Source of the DNA: Coxiella-like endosymbiont
Lineage (GTDB): Bacteria; Pseudomonadota; Gammaproteobacteria; Coxiellales; Coxiellaceae
Assembly (NCBI RefSeq): GCF_030643785.1
Contig: NZ_CP094378.1
Location: 1,302,001-1,366,000 of the forward strand
DNA length: 64,000 nt
Direction of reading: 5' to 3'
Position 1 is the first letter of the stretch, and each line of letters opens with the position of its first letter. The notes beneath the pieces are model-generated. The model did no database searches, had not been told where the DNA came from, and saw nothing but the letters and a program-made list of their open reading frames with translations. The position numbers were made by a program, and so were the translations under genes. Positions 30,584-40,416 of this stretch are shown in pieces.

Positions 30584-31555
30584 TCAGGACTCCGCCGCCA
30601 CTATCGTCCTCGGTTTAAAATTAGTGGGTTTTTTTATCAGACGCCGAGGAGCAATTCGAGCGTCAGTGAGCACTTCTCCAATACCGATAAATTGATTGGC
30701 TTGAGTTCGTAACCGTACAAAGCCCTGGGTATGAGCATGCGGTACCATTACAGGTTGTCCTTGCTGCAAATAAAAAACAGTCGCGTTACTTAACTTAAGG
30801 ACGGGAAAATGGGCAACCATACTTTCAATCGGTAATAAATAACTATCCAAAGGATCTTTATTCTGGTTTTCATATTCTCGCTCTAAGCGTGCTAGAGAAA
30901 CCATTTGATCTTCGAGACAATGAACTACGGTTAATCGACGTAAAGCTATTACATGAGCACCACATCCCAAGGCTTCACCTAAATCGTCCACTAAAGTTCT
31001 TACATAAGTGCCCTTACTGCAATGCACATAAAGCTCAGCTATTTCCCCCTTAAAATCGAGCAAATTTAATTGATAAATAGTAACGCGCCGGGATTTACGT
31101 TCGACTTCAATACCTTGGTGGGCTAATTTATATAAAGGTTGTCCTCTATATTTTAGTGCGGAATACATCGAAGGAGTCTGTTCAATTATCCCATGAAATG
31201 ATGTCATTGTTTTTTTAAACTCATGTTTTGATAATTCAGGCACAGGACGTTGAGAAATAATTTCGGCTTCACTATCACCGCTCGCTGTGCGGATTCCTAA
31301 TCGAATTTTTACGAGATATGTTTTATCAGCGTCTAACAAATATTGAGAAAATTTGGTGGCTTCACCTAAGCATATCGGTAACATTCCATCGGCAAGAGGG
31401 TCTAAACTTCCGGTGTGCCCTGCTTTTTTTGCATGAAACAAATCTTTAATTCGTTGCACCGCATTGTTAGAAGTAATTCCTCGAGGTTTATCTAATAACA
31501 AGACACCATCAATGGTCCGCCTTATAATGTTTTGTCCCTTACTCCTCACTATCAT
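30584..31555 (-). CDS. truB: tRNA pseudouridine-55 synthase
   Basis: Makes the universal pseudouridine of the T-loop. I start at the ATG at 31555 (MIVRSKGQNIIRRTIDGVLLLDKP), matching the family; longer frames upstream overlap rbfA. The 323-residue product has the catalytic Asp in GHTGSLDPLADGMLP, ATKFSQYLLDADKTY, and the CSKGTYVRTLVDDLG block, plus a C-terminal PUA-like domain. It overlaps rbfA by 17 bp, as often seen in nusA-infB operons. It is intact. Confidence 0.95.
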   Translation of the reverse strand: MIVRSKGQNIIRRTIDGVLLLDKPRGITSNNAVQRIKDLFHAKKAGHTGSLDPLADGMLPICLGEATKFSQYLLDADKTYLVKIRLGIRTASGDSEAEIISQRPVPELSKHEFKKTMTSFHGIIEQTPSMYSALKYRGQPLYKLAHQGIEVERKSRRVTIYQLNLLDFKGEIAELYVHCSKGTYVRTLVDDLGEALGCGAHVIALRRLTVVHCLEDQMVSLARLEREYENQNKDPLDSYLLPIESMVAHFPVLKLSNATVFYLQQGQPVMVPHAHTQGFVRLRTQANQFIGIGEVLTDARIAPRRLIKKPTNFKPRTIVAAES

Positions 31556-31891
31556 CTTGAATGGCTCGTTTGATAAGCAATGAAATTTTATCGGCTCTTT
31601 CAATGGTCTCATCGTAAGCAAACTGTAATTTAGGGACATAACACAATATAGTCGCTTCTGCGAGCAAATGTCGCAGGTAACCCGTGGCTTTATGGAAAGC
31701 CTTCTGAACTTCTTGGGGATTTTGCTCTTCGAGTAATGTATAAAAAACTTTAGCCTGCTTTAAATCAGGAGACACAGAAACAGCTGTTAAAGAAATTAGG
31801 GCCAATCGGGGATCGTGGACTTCTTTTTGAGAAGTTCGGCTAGCTGCCGATGAATAAGGTCAGCCACTCGCTGTTGTCGTTGACTTGGCAT
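31539..31891 (-). pseudogene. rbfA: Ribosome-binding factor A, single -1 frameshift in an A run
   Basis: RbfA assists 16S rRNA 5'-end maturation on the 30S subunit. From the ATG at 31891 the product begins MPSQRQQRVADLIHRQLAEL, then breaks at five A (31824-31828 on the plus strand as T). The other frame continues DPRLALISLTAVSVSPDLKQ, KVFYTLLEE and LRFAYDETIERA-like sequence to the stop at 31539. A sixth A would give one 117-residue protein of usual length. The start lies two bases after the infB stop. Confidence 0.86.
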
Positions 31892-31893
31892 TA

Positions 31894-34305
31894 CTAAGTA
31901 ATCTTCCGCTCAACTTGAATTTTTTCGTAAACTTCAATTTGATCATCTACTTTCACGTCATTGTAATTTTTTACACCGATACCACATTCTATACCTTGAC
32001 GAACTTCCGCTACGTCTTCTTTATAACGGCGCAAAGATTCCAATTGTCCTTCGTAAATAACCACGTTGTCACGTAACACACGAATAGGTAAATGACGGCG
32101 GACCACCCCTTCCAAAACCATGCAGCCAGCAATGGCACCGAGTTTGGAAGAACGAAAAACTTCGCGCACTTGGACAAGGCCCATAATTTTTTCCTCAAAT
32201 TCGGGAGCCAGTAATCCACTTAGAGCTTTTTTCACTTCATCAATTAAGTTGTAAATTACGCTGTAATAACGTAAATCAACAGCTTCTCGTTCCACCAAAG
32301 CTCGCGTAGGTAGATCAGTCCGAACATTAAAGCCAATAACAACTGCATCGGATGCAATAGCTAAATGCACATCTGATTCCGTAATTCCACCTACCCCACT
32401 GGCAATAATATTTACCTTAACCTCATCAGTTGATAATTTATTGAGAGCTTCTGTCAAAGCTTCCAATGAACCTTGTACATCTGTTTTTAATAAAATATTT
32501 AAAACACTTTGTTCTCCTTCATTCATACGATCGAAGACACGTTCCAAATGGGCTGTTTGTTTTTTCGCTAAGCGAATTTCGCGGTATTTCCCTTGACGAA
32601 AGCGCGCAATTTCACGGGCTTTGCGTTCATCCTGAACTACTAGCACTTCTTCCCCCGCCGTGGCGGTACCCGAAAGCCCTAATACCTCCACAGGCATTGA
32701 AGGACCCGCTTGGTAGCACGGTTGGCCGTCATCACTAATCATGGCTCGGATTCGACCATATTCGCGACCTACTAATAACATATCGCCTGGGTGCAACTCC
32801 CCACTCATCACTAAGATAGTAGCTATAGGGCCCCGACCCTTATCTAAACGAGATTCAATTACCATCCCTCGCGCAGGCCCCTTGTCTACAGCTTTCAATT
32901 CCAGCACCTCAGCCTGAAGTAAAATACGCTCCAATAAGGAATCGATGCCCTCACCCGTCTTTGCCGAAATTGGCTGGAACATGGTTTCTCCACCCCATTC
33001 TTCCGGAATAACCTCTTGTTTCGATAATTCAGTTTTAATTCGATCCGGGTCGGCTTCTAATTTATCCATTTTATTAATGGCTACTACTAAGGGGACCTTC
33101 GCCGCTTGAGCATGTTGGATTGCTTCAATAGTCTGGGGCATTACCCCATCATCGGCGGCTACCACCAAGACTACAATATCTGTACATTTCGCTCCGCGAG
33201 CTCGCATAGCGGTGAATGCCTCATGTCCGGGTGTATCTAAGAATGTGATCATTCCTAATTCGGTTTCTACATGATAAGCACCGATATGTTGAGTAATGCC
33301 ACCGGCTTCAGTAGTCGTGACCTTAGTTCGGCGAATGTAGTCTAAAAGCGATGTTTTTCCGTGATCTACGTGGCCCATGATCGTCACTACTGGGGCGCGC
33401 GGTCGGGTTCCCCGCGCTACTTCTCCTAAAGTAGCCTCCAAATTTTCTTCCACGGTATCATCTTTAATAAGCTTAGCTTTATGACCCATTTCTTCAATGA
33501 CAATTGCCGCCGTTTCTTGGTCGATCCGTTGGTTAATAGTGACCATTGCCCCCATTTTCATCATGGTTTTGATAACTTCCGCCGCTTTTATAGACATCTT
33601 TTGGGCCAGATCCGCTACGGTGATGGATTCCGGAAGGGTTACCTCACGGATAACGGGAGCAGTTGGCTTTGCAAAGCTATGCTCAAGCCTTGAGCTAGCC
33701 TTATCTGTCTCCAAAGAACTTGGCTTACGTCGACGACGTTCCTCAGCAAGTTTTGACATATGGAGCTCTTCACGCTCCCATTCGTCCTCTTCTTCGTTTT
33801 TACGTCCGCCTCGTGATTCTTTACGCACTCCTTTTTTAGAGGCTTCTTTGCTTTCAGCGGGTTTCTTTTTAACTTCTGGCTTGGCTGTAGATTCAGGAGC
33901 TACTTGTGGTTCCACAGCAGTTGCTACTTCTCGTTCCTCAGCTTTTTTTGTTTTTGATAAGACTGCTTCAAAGATAGTAGCAGGAGGCTCCTGGAATACT
34001 TCTTTTTCGGATATTTCTACAGGTTTTACATATGCACGCTTAGAGCGTATTTCTACATTAACGCTCTTCTTTCCTGATTTGACAACGCTCAGTTTCTTGC
34101 GCTTTAAAACAATTTTTGAACGTTTTTTATCCGATGCGGAGCCACCAGCGGTTTTTAAATGCATAAGCAATTTGCGTTTTTGGTCATCAGTAACAGTTTG
34201 GTCGATGTGAGAGATCGCAACACCCGCCTCTTTTAGTTGCTCCAAAAGACGTTCCGGTGTTGTCCGTACTAAGTCGGCCAATTGTTTGACACTCATGTCA
34301 GCCAT
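31894..34305 (-). CDS. infB: Translation initiation factor IF-2
   Basis: GTPase that delivers initiator tRNA to the 30S P site. The 803-residue product has an N-terminal IF2-N domain ([19 protein letters not shown]), a long charged linker, a second IF2-N module, and the G domain with [20 protein letters not shown] and NKMDK. Domains II to IV follow, ending in the fMet-tRNA-binding C2 domain with GSLEAL and an [14 protein letters not shown] segment. It is shorter than E. coli IF-2 (890) mainly in the linker. It follows nusA by 23 bp. Confidence 0.97.
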   Translation of the reverse strand: MADMSVKQLADLVRTTPERLLEQLKEAGVAISHIDQTVTDDQKRKLLMHLKTAGGSASDKKRSKIVLKRKKLSVVKSGKKSVNVEIRSKRAYVKPVEISEKEVFQEPPATIFEAVLSKTKKAEEREVATAVEPQVAPESTAKPEVKKKPAESKEASKKGVRKESRGGRKNEEEDEWEREELHMSKLAEERRRRKPSSLETDKASSRLEHSFAKPTAPVIREVTLPESITVADLAQKMSIKAAEVIKTMMKMGAMVTINQRIDQETAAIVIEEMGHKAKLIKDDTVEENLEATLGEVARGTRPRAPVVTIMGHVDHGKTSLLDYIRRTKVTTTEAGGITQHIGAYHVETELGMITFLDTPGHEAFTAMRARGAKCTDIVVLVVAADDGVMPQTIEAIQHAQAAKVPLVVAINKMDKLEADPDRIKTELSKQEVIPEEWGGETMFQPISAKTGEGIDSLLERILLQAEVLELKAVDKGPARGMVIESRLDKGRGPIATILVMSGELHPGDMLLVGREYGRIRAMISDDGQPCYQAGPSMPVEVLGLSGTATAGEEVLVVQDERKAREIARFRQGKYREIRLAKKQTAHLERVFDRMNEGEQSVLNILLKTDVQGSLEALTEALNKLSTDEVKVNIIASGVGGITESDVHLAIASDAVVIGFNVRTDLPTRALVEREAVDLRYYSVIYNLIDEVKKALSGLLAPEFEEKIMGLVQVREVFRSSKLGAIAGCMVLEGVVRRHLPIRVLRDNVVIYEGQLESLRRYKEDVAEVRQGIECGIGVKNYNDVKVDDQIEVYEKIQVERKIT

Positions 34306-34328
34306 AATTTAAATTTATTAACTCTTAT

Positions 34329-35822
34329 TTATTCTTCTAAAAACCAGTGAGCCCTCGCGGCCATAATTAATTTAGCAGCAAAGTCCTCATCAATATCAAT
34401 GATCTCTTTTAAATCGTCCACTGATTTTTCCGCCAAATCTTCTCGAGTCGTTACTTCATGAGACAAGAGCTGACAGGCCAAATCTTTCGTCATACCTTCG
34501 ACTGTCAATAAATCTTCTAGGGAATCTTTTTCTCCTAATCCTTCTTGATTGGCAATTTCTTGCGTAAGTAGAACGTCGCTCGCACGGCGTTGCAATTCGC
34601 TTGCGATTTCATCATCAAACCCTTCAACATTTTGAAGTTCCTCTTTTGGAACATAAGCTACTTCTTCTAAGCTAGTAAAACCTTCTTGGACTAAGGTATC
34701 CGCGACCTCTTCATCGACATCTAATTTTTCTATGAAAATAGATTTAATATTGCTGGCTTCTTTTTCATGTCTTTGTGCCATCTCGGTTTCGCTCATGACA
34801 TTAAGCGTCCAATTGGTCAATTCGCTGGCCAAACGAACATTTTGCCCACTGCGCCCAATCGCTTGAGACAATTGTTCTTCAGGAACCGCAAGGTCCATGG
34901 TATGAGAATCTTCATGGACTACGATGGACGTAACTTCTGCTGGAGCCATGGCATTAATCACTAATTGTGCGGGATTATCATCCCATAAAATAATATCGAT
35001 GCGCTCGCCTCCCAATTCATTAGAAACCGCTTGAACGCGCGATCCCCGCATTCCTACACAAGCGCCGATGGGATCAATTCGACCATCATTCGTTTTAACA
35101 GCAATTTTCGCCCGTGAACCAGGATCTCGTGCAGCACCTTTAATCTCAATTACTTCTTCACCAATTTCTGGTACTTCAATTTTGAATAATTCAATTAAAA
35201 ATTCAGGTCGCGTACGGCTTACTAATAATTGAGGTCCTCGTTTATCCTGCCGAACAGCGGACAAATAAACACGTAAACGATCATTAACCCGGAAAGCCTC
35301 GCGCGGAATCATCTCTTCTCGCGGCAACAACGCTTCCGCATTCTCGCCCATATCCAAGACGATACTATCACGAGTAACTCGCTTAACTACTCCAATAACG
35401 AGTTCTCCCACCCGTTTCCCATAGTGTTGAATAATTTTTGCTCGTTCAGCTTCGCGGACTTTTTGAACAATGACTTGCTTAGCTTGTTGGGCCGCAATAC
35501 GACCGAATTTTACCGACTCGATAGACTCTTCAACAACATCGCCCACTTCCAAATCAGAATCAATCTCCCTCGCTCGGCTTAAGGGAATTTGTTGACCGGA
35601 CGACTCTAAGGATTCCTCATCCTCCACTACTGTCCAATAGCGAAAAGTTTCATAATGCCCGCTTTTTTGATCAATAGATACGCAAATTTTAACGTCATCC
35701 TCATCATAACGTTTTGCCGTCACAGTAGCCAAGGCTGCTTCTATAGCTTCGAAGATGACCTCTTTCGAAACTCCACGTTCGTTAGACATTGAGTCAACTA
35801 TTAATAGAATGTCTTTATTCAT
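34329..35822 (-). CDS. nusA: Transcription termination/antitermination protein NusA
   Basis: Binds RNA polymerase and modulates pausing, termination and rRNA antitermination. The 497-residue product shows the N-terminal polymerase-binding domain, an S1 domain ([15 protein letters not shown]), two KH domains ([20 protein letters not shown] and the [17 protein letters not shown] region), and two acidic C-terminal repeats with [15 protein letters not shown]. Length equals E. coli NusA (495). Upstream, rimP is a relic, so nusA is now effectively the first functional gene of the operon after the initiator tRNA. Confidence 0.97.
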   Translation of the reverse strand: MNKDILLIVDSMSNERGVSKEVIFEAIEAALATVTAKRYDEDDVKICVSIDQKSGHYETFRYWTVVEDEESLESSGQQIPLSRAREIDSDLEVGDVVEESIESVKFGRIAAQQAKQVIVQKVREAERAKIIQHYGKRVGELVIGVVKRVTRDSIVLDMGENAEALLPREEMIPREAFRVNDRLRVYLSAVRQDKRGPQLLVSRTRPEFLIELFKIEVPEIGEEVIEIKGAARDPGSRAKIAVKTNDGRIDPIGACVGMRGSRVQAVSNELGGERIDIILWDDNPAQLVINAMAPAEVTSIVVHEDSHTMDLAVPEEQLSQAIGRSGQNVRLASELTNWTLNVMSETEMAQRHEKEASNIKSIFIEKLDVDEEVADTLVQEGFTSLEEVAYVPKEELQNVEGFDDEIASELQRRASDVLLTQEIANQEGLGEKDSLEDLLTVEGMTKDLACQLLSHEVTTREDLAEKSVDDLKEIIDIDEDFAAKLIMAARAHWFLEE

Positions 35823-35832
35823 TTTTCAGCCC

Positions 35833-36325
35833 TCAAAATCCACCTATTTCATCCCAGCCTATTTTCACTATCATATCGTCGGTTTCTACAGTTAGTTACC
35901 TTTGCTTCGTCATCCACCATCTTAATAATGGCCGCACAGCAAATCTGGCGTTGCCCTTCTCGTGGCTTATACCAAGCGTATTTTCATTTTATGCCCCATA
36001 AATCGACGGTAATTATCAAGCGTATTTAAAGGCTGTTTTTTCCCAAACCCAGTGAGGAGATTTCCAAATTATAACGGCCACTGATGGGATCCTCGACATC
36101 TAACACGGCGTTCACTTGACGACTGATTTTGGCGCAATCGTTGAGACTTACTCTCGCAGGACTACCTACGGTCACTCGCAACACATTTTGTCCTCATTGT
36201 TATTTGTCCTTCTTGTCGAGAGAGCTCATAGCCGTCCCCACTACTAACTCAAATCCGAGTGCTTCCACCGCAAGCGTGATTATGCGCTGTAGTGTTCACG
36301 CTCAACTCATCCCCTTTCCCTCAAA
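35833..36325 (-). pseudogene. rimP: Ribosome maturation factor RimP, broken
   Basis: RimP binds early 30S intermediates. Minus-strand pieces in shifting frames are clear: ITLAVEALGFELVVG near 36290, [18 protein letters not shown] and [20 protein letters not shown] near 36190-36080, [12 protein letters not shown], then NYRRFMGHKMKIRLV near 36000. Several stops and indels separate them, and the last codons end 10 bp before nusA. This is the expected rimP-nusA position. The 5' boundary is approximate. It is clearly non-functional. Confidence 0.85.
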
Positions 36326-36397
36326 AATAAAAAAGGGCATACAGCCCCTCATCTAAAAACATACCCTTAGATGGAATTTTATCTATCTCTAAATCTC

Positions 36398-36474
<77 letters not shown>

Positions 36475-36964
36475 TCGACGTCACACTAACTAAATATTAC
36501 TTAGGTATTATATTACAGATAAATCAATCAAATGACAAGCTTCGTAAATTTTATAACAATGCGGATCAAATTAGGGGTAAGCCTTCGAGTTACAAGTTCG
36601 ACATCCCTCGCTTCCTGGATTTCGCCTGTTCTCGGACCCTCTTGGGATCAGCGATCAATTACTACCGTATTGACACCGGGATGATGAGCGCCCCCGTGAC
36701 TGTGGAATCACCTCCAGATTTCTGGTAAAAGAGCTGTATTTCCATTCCTTGCCTTCCTCGTAAAAGAAGGTGAGCGGTACGGATATTAGCGACACCAAAT
36801 AAAGGACTGAATCCCAACAGAAGGATTGCCATAAATTAATTTCAGGCAACAAAAATAGTAGTTCGATCATAGTAATAAATGGAGGCGCAATGGAGCTACA
36901 ATCATGGGTTTTTTCCCATCAGCTGGAGGAGTTCGTAGTGGGCATTTACATACTTTTTTGTTTT
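36475..36964. other. Intergenic stretch without recognisable gene
   Basis: Between the initiator tRNA and the nuo operon the sequence is stop-rich on both strands. The longest frames (plus 36438-36728, minus 36655-36870) have no recognisable motif and no convincing ribosome site. A hydrophobic minus-strand stretch (LLFLLPEINLWQSFCWDSVL) could be the relic of a membrane protein. I cannot assign anything. Confidence 0.4.
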
Positions 36965-37147
36965 CTAATTGAAGTTACGCATCCTGTAACCGTTCCTATC
37001 ATTAAGCCGGAACGAATGTAGAAATATTTTGTCATTATTATGTGATACATCTGCATGAGAATAAGATGGATCATCATCACCAGCTACCACTGGGATAGCT
37101 AAAATTGCCAAAAGGAATAAACGCTTACTAGCAAGTAGCTGCCCCAT
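36965..37147 (-). CDS. Possible small exported protein (hypothetical)
   Basis: An ATG at 37147 opens about 60 codons whose start, MGQLLASKRLFLLAILAIPV, looks like a signal peptide (basic n-region, hydrophobic core, VVAG cleavage-like site). It is followed by a polar mature part rich in Asp, Ser, His and Asn. No family is recognised, and a further in-frame ATG lies six codons upstream (37165). It stands alone between the initiator tRNA and nuoN. It may equally be the 5' remnant of a longer lost gene. Confidence that it is expressed is low. Confidence 0.3.
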   Translation of the reverse strand: MGQLLASKRLFLLAILAIPVVAGDDDPSYSHADVSHNNDKIFLHSFRLNDRNGYRMRNFN

Positions 37148-37430
37148 TGATAATAACGGTTCCATGGCGTTTTAGCATTGAGCCAAAACGACTTAAAATA
37201 CTTCCCGTGACATGTTGACCTCTGTTCCTACCAATGACTGAAAGTCTATCTTATCGGAATTAATGATTTCTTAAAGGATGCTACCTTTTTTAAATTAATG
37301 TTCCCATAAGCAATAAATACTTGCATAGTCTTCTGAACTATCACTGGCCCACCGATGACTTGATACTTATGGGATAGTTGCTTCGAAAATCATCACCTAA
37401 GTGATTGCTAGGTCCAAAAAGTCCAAAAAA
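37148..37430. other. Spacer downstream of nuoN
   Basis: About 280 bp between the small exported frame and the nuoN stop. I see no gene, tRNA or clear hairpin-plus-T-run terminator here, although the 14-gene nuo transcript should end in this stretch. Confidence 0.4.
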
Positions 37431-38879
37431 TTAGAAAGCCAGATTCGAAAGAGCATATAACCAACCCGGGAAAATGCCTATAAAGAGCAGGGCTAGACCA
37501 TTAATGGAAATAGCGATTTTCATTTCGAAGGAATATTGAATAGGTTCAAGAGGAAGAGCAGAGTTTTCAAAATACATCACCTTCACTACTCGAATGTAAT
37601 AATAGGCGCCCACAATGGCGAATAAAACGGCAAGAACCGCAAGCCATACCAAATGCACTTTTATTAAAGCATCAAGAACACCCACCTTGGCGATGAATCC
37701 CACCAATGGTGGGAGGCCTGTCAAAGAAAATAAAGTCAACATCATCATGAAAGCTAACCACGGATTGCGATTGTTTAATCCAGCGAAATCTTTAATATTT
37801 TCAGCTTCAAAGTCACCTCGGCTCATTAAAATGACCATCCCAAAACTACCTAAGGTCATAAAACTATAGGTAATAATATAAAACATAGCTGCTACATAAC
37901 CTTCTTTTGTCCCACATAAAACGCCAAGCAACATATAACCCATATGAGCGATCGACGAATAAGCCAACATTCGTTTAATATTTGATTGCGCAATAGCTGC
38001 AAAATTTCCGATACCCATAGATAAAATTGCAACTACTACGAGTACTTTATACCATTGTCCCTGCAAAGCCGGCATAGCATTCACCAATAAACGAATAACC
38101 ATAGCAAAGGCCGCTATTTTTGGTGCCGTGGAAATAAATAAAGTTACCGAACTTGGAGCTCCCTCATAAACATCGGGAATCCACATATGGAAAGGCGCTG
38201 CTCCTACTTTAAAAGCAATACCCACCATCATAAATACTAAACCAAAGACTAAAATCAAATTTTGATGGACAGGAGTTTGACTTACTGCTGCGGCAATTTC
38301 GGTTAAATCTAAGCTGCGAGTAGCGCCGAAAACCATGGACATACCATAAATCAATATTCCTGAGGCGATGGAACCAATAATAAAATACTTCATTCCAGCT
38401 TCAACACAACGAGTTTTTTGACGTTTCATAGCAACCATAGCGTAAGTAGGAAGAGAAAATAATTCGAGGCCCAAGAAAACCATAATCAAATTATGCGAAG
38501 AAACCAAAACCATCATTCCTAACAAGGACAAAAGACCTAACACATAAAATTCCGTAGCGGGAATTTTACGTTCTTGATTATATTCCCGTGCATAGAGAAA
38601 AGTGAAAAAGACCGCCAAATAAATGAAGAGCTTAAGATAAACCGACAAATGATCCAAAACAAACAGGCAATGAAATGTAAATATCTTTGCTGAAAATTCG
38701 ATTACTGGAAAAACATACCATGTTAACCAAAAAACTACTACTAAAGTAATTTGGGCGAGATAATAAGGAATCTGCGAATATCTAACAAAAAAAATACCCA
38801 TCATCAAAATTACCAATGCCATAAATAATACAAATATTTCCGGTAAGGCAGGAATTAAGTTTGGTAACGTGGATGACAT
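37431..38879 (-). CDS. nuoN: NADH-quinone oxidoreductase subunit N
   Basis: Antiporter-like proton-channel subunit of complex I's membrane arm. The 482-residue product has about 14 hydrophobic helices and the family blocks LGLELFSLPTYAMVAM (charged residue in TM5), KVGAAPFHMWIPDVYEGAP, and AYSSIAHMGYMLLG. It contains an eight-T run (38787-38794) that is in frame and intact. It is the last gene of the nuo operon, 12 bp after nuoM. Length matches E. coli NuoN (485). Confidence 0.96.
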   Translation of the reverse strand: MSSTLPNLIPALPEIFVLFMALVILMMGIFFVRYSQIPYYLAQITLVVVFWLTWYVFPVIEFSAKIFTFHCLFVLDHLSVYLKLFIYLAVFFTFLYAREYNQERKIPATEFYVLGLLSLLGMMVLVSSHNLIMVFLGLELFSLPTYAMVAMKRQKTRCVEAGMKYFIIGSIASGILIYGMSMVFGATRSLDLTEIAAAVSQTPVHQNLILVFGLVFMMVGIAFKVGAAPFHMWIPDVYEGAPSSVTLFISTAPKIAAFAMVIRLLVNAMPALQGQWYKVLVVVAILSMGIGNFAAIAQSNIKRMLAYSSIAHMGYMLLGVLCGTKEGYVAAMFYIITYSFMTLGSFGMVILMSRGDFEAENIKDFAGLNNRNPWLAFMMMLTLFSLTGLPPLVGFIAKVGVLDALIKVHLVWLAVLAVLFAIVGAYYYIRVVKVMYFENSALPLEPIQYSFEMKIAISINGLALLFIGIFPGWLYALSNLAF

Positions 38880-38891
38880 ATCGTTAACCTT

Positions 38892-40409
38892 CTACAATTT
38901 CGATTGCAAGGCTTCTTGCAATAATTGACCAATGGATGTGTGAAATACATTTAATAAAGAATTGGGATAAATGCCAATCCAAACAACGGCTGCCATTATT
39001 AATATAAAAATAATTTTGTCAATTAAGCCAATATCAGTTAACCCAGCAACTGAAGCGTTAGTGATTGAGCCGTAAAATACGCGCTTATACATGTATAAAG
39101 TATATGCTGCCCCAATAACTAATGTAGAAGCAGCTAAAAAGGTTACCCCAAAGCTGGTCTTAAATGTACTGAGTAAAATCATAAACTCACCTACAAAGCC
39201 TGACGTCCCCGGCAAACCCACATTTGACATTGCGAAAACCATAAAAAAGGCAGCAAAATAAGGCATAGTTTTAGCAATACCCCCAAAATCGCCAATATAG
39301 TGGGAATGAAGTTGCTCATAGAGCATCCCAAACGCCAAAAACATCGCTCCGGCACCAAAAGCATGCGAAATCATCTGGACCATTGCTCCTTCCAGACTTA
39401 AATAGGCGTCTTGACGATTGCCGGTATGTGCCACGATCATAAATAACATAAATGCACCTAGGGTAACGAATCCCATATGAGCGACAGAGGAGTAGGCTAT
39501 TAATTTCTTCATATCTGTTTGGGCAATCGCAATAAAACCAATATACACAATGGCCATTAAAGAAAGTGCAATCATCAACCAATCTAAATGACGACTGGCG
39601 TCGGGGACAATGGGCAAACTAAACCGCAAAAATCCATAACCTCCTAATTTCAGCATCAATGCAGCTAGGACTACCGAACCTCCCACCGGGGCCTCGGTAT
39701 GCACATCAAGTAACCACGTATGAAGAGGCCACATCGGCACTTTAATAGCAAAAGCAACCAAAAAGCCTAAGAAAACTAAAATTTGAATGGTCATTCCCAT
39801 ATGCAGTCGATAATAATCGAGAATATAAAAACTGCCCGAATGCATACGCAAATATAACAAAGTCACTAATAATAAAGCTGATCCTAAAAAGGTATATAAG
39901 AAAAATTTAATAGCGGCATAGGAACGTTTTTCCATTCCCCAAATACCTATACTGAGGTACATAGGAATCAACATAGCTTCCCAAAAGAAGTAAAAAAGCA
40001 TCGCATCCAGCGAAGAAAGAACCCCCACCACAGCGCCTTGCATTATCAAAAAGGCAGCTAAATATTGGCCTATTTTTTTCTTAACCATCGTCCAAGAAGC
40101 CAATACAACCAATAAAGTAGTAAAACAGGTGAGCACCACTAGCGGCATCGAAATTCCATCGACGCCGAGGTCGTAATTTATTTTGAGTGCCGGAATCCAC
40201 CTTAAATGCTGAGTAAATTGCATTGCCACAGCAGTGGTATCAAAACTAAAGTAAAGTGGGATGCAAAGTATCAAAGAAATTAAAGCAATAACCAATGCTA
40301 ATACACACGCTTGAGTTACTTGCTCTGGATTATTGAGCATCGCAACAGGAATAGCTCCCAAAATAGGTAACCAAATAAGTGTACTCAGTAAAGGTATATG
40401 TTCAAACAT
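38892..40409 (-). CDS. nuoM: NADH-quinone oxidoreductase subunit M
   Basis: Second antiporter-like subunit of the proton-pumping arm. The 505-residue product carries FYFFWEAMLIPMYLSIGIWG with the conserved Glu of TM5, KVPMWPLHTWLLDVHTEAP with key Lys and His, and AYSSVAHMGFVTLG. About 14 membrane helices are predicted. It begins 7 bp after nuoL. No damage is visible. Confidence 0.96.
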   Translation of the reverse strand: MFEHIPLLSTLIWLPILGAIPVAMLNNPEQVTQACVLALVIALISLILCIPLYFSFDTTAVAMQFTQHLRWIPALKINYDLGVDGISMPLVVLTCFTTLLVVLASWTMVKKKIGQYLAAFLIMQGAVVGVLSSLDAMLFYFFWEAMLIPMYLSIGIWGMEKRSYAAIKFFLYTFLGSALLLVTLLYLRMHSGSFYILDYYRLHMGMTIQILVFLGFLVAFAIKVPMWPLHTWLLDVHTEAPVGGSVVLAALMLKLGGYGFLRFSLPIVPDASRHLDWLMIALSLMAIVYIGFIAIAQTDMKKLIAYSSVAHMGFVTLGAFMLFMIVAHTGNRQDAYLSLEGAMVQMISHAFGAGAMFLAFGMLYEQLHSHYIGDFGGIAKTMPYFAAFFMVFAMSNVGLPGTSGFVGEFMILLSTFKTSFGVTFLAASTLVIGAAYTLYMYKRVFYGSITNASVAGLTDIGLIDKIIFILIMAAVVWIGIYPNSLLNVFHTSIGQLLQEALQSKL

Positions 40410-40416
40410 TATTGAT

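Noticed and set aside
33497-34210. 237-codon plus-strand frame opposite infB
   Set aside because: It is the complement of the charged IF-2 linker, whose GAA/AAA codons give few stops in antisense; no similarity to any family.
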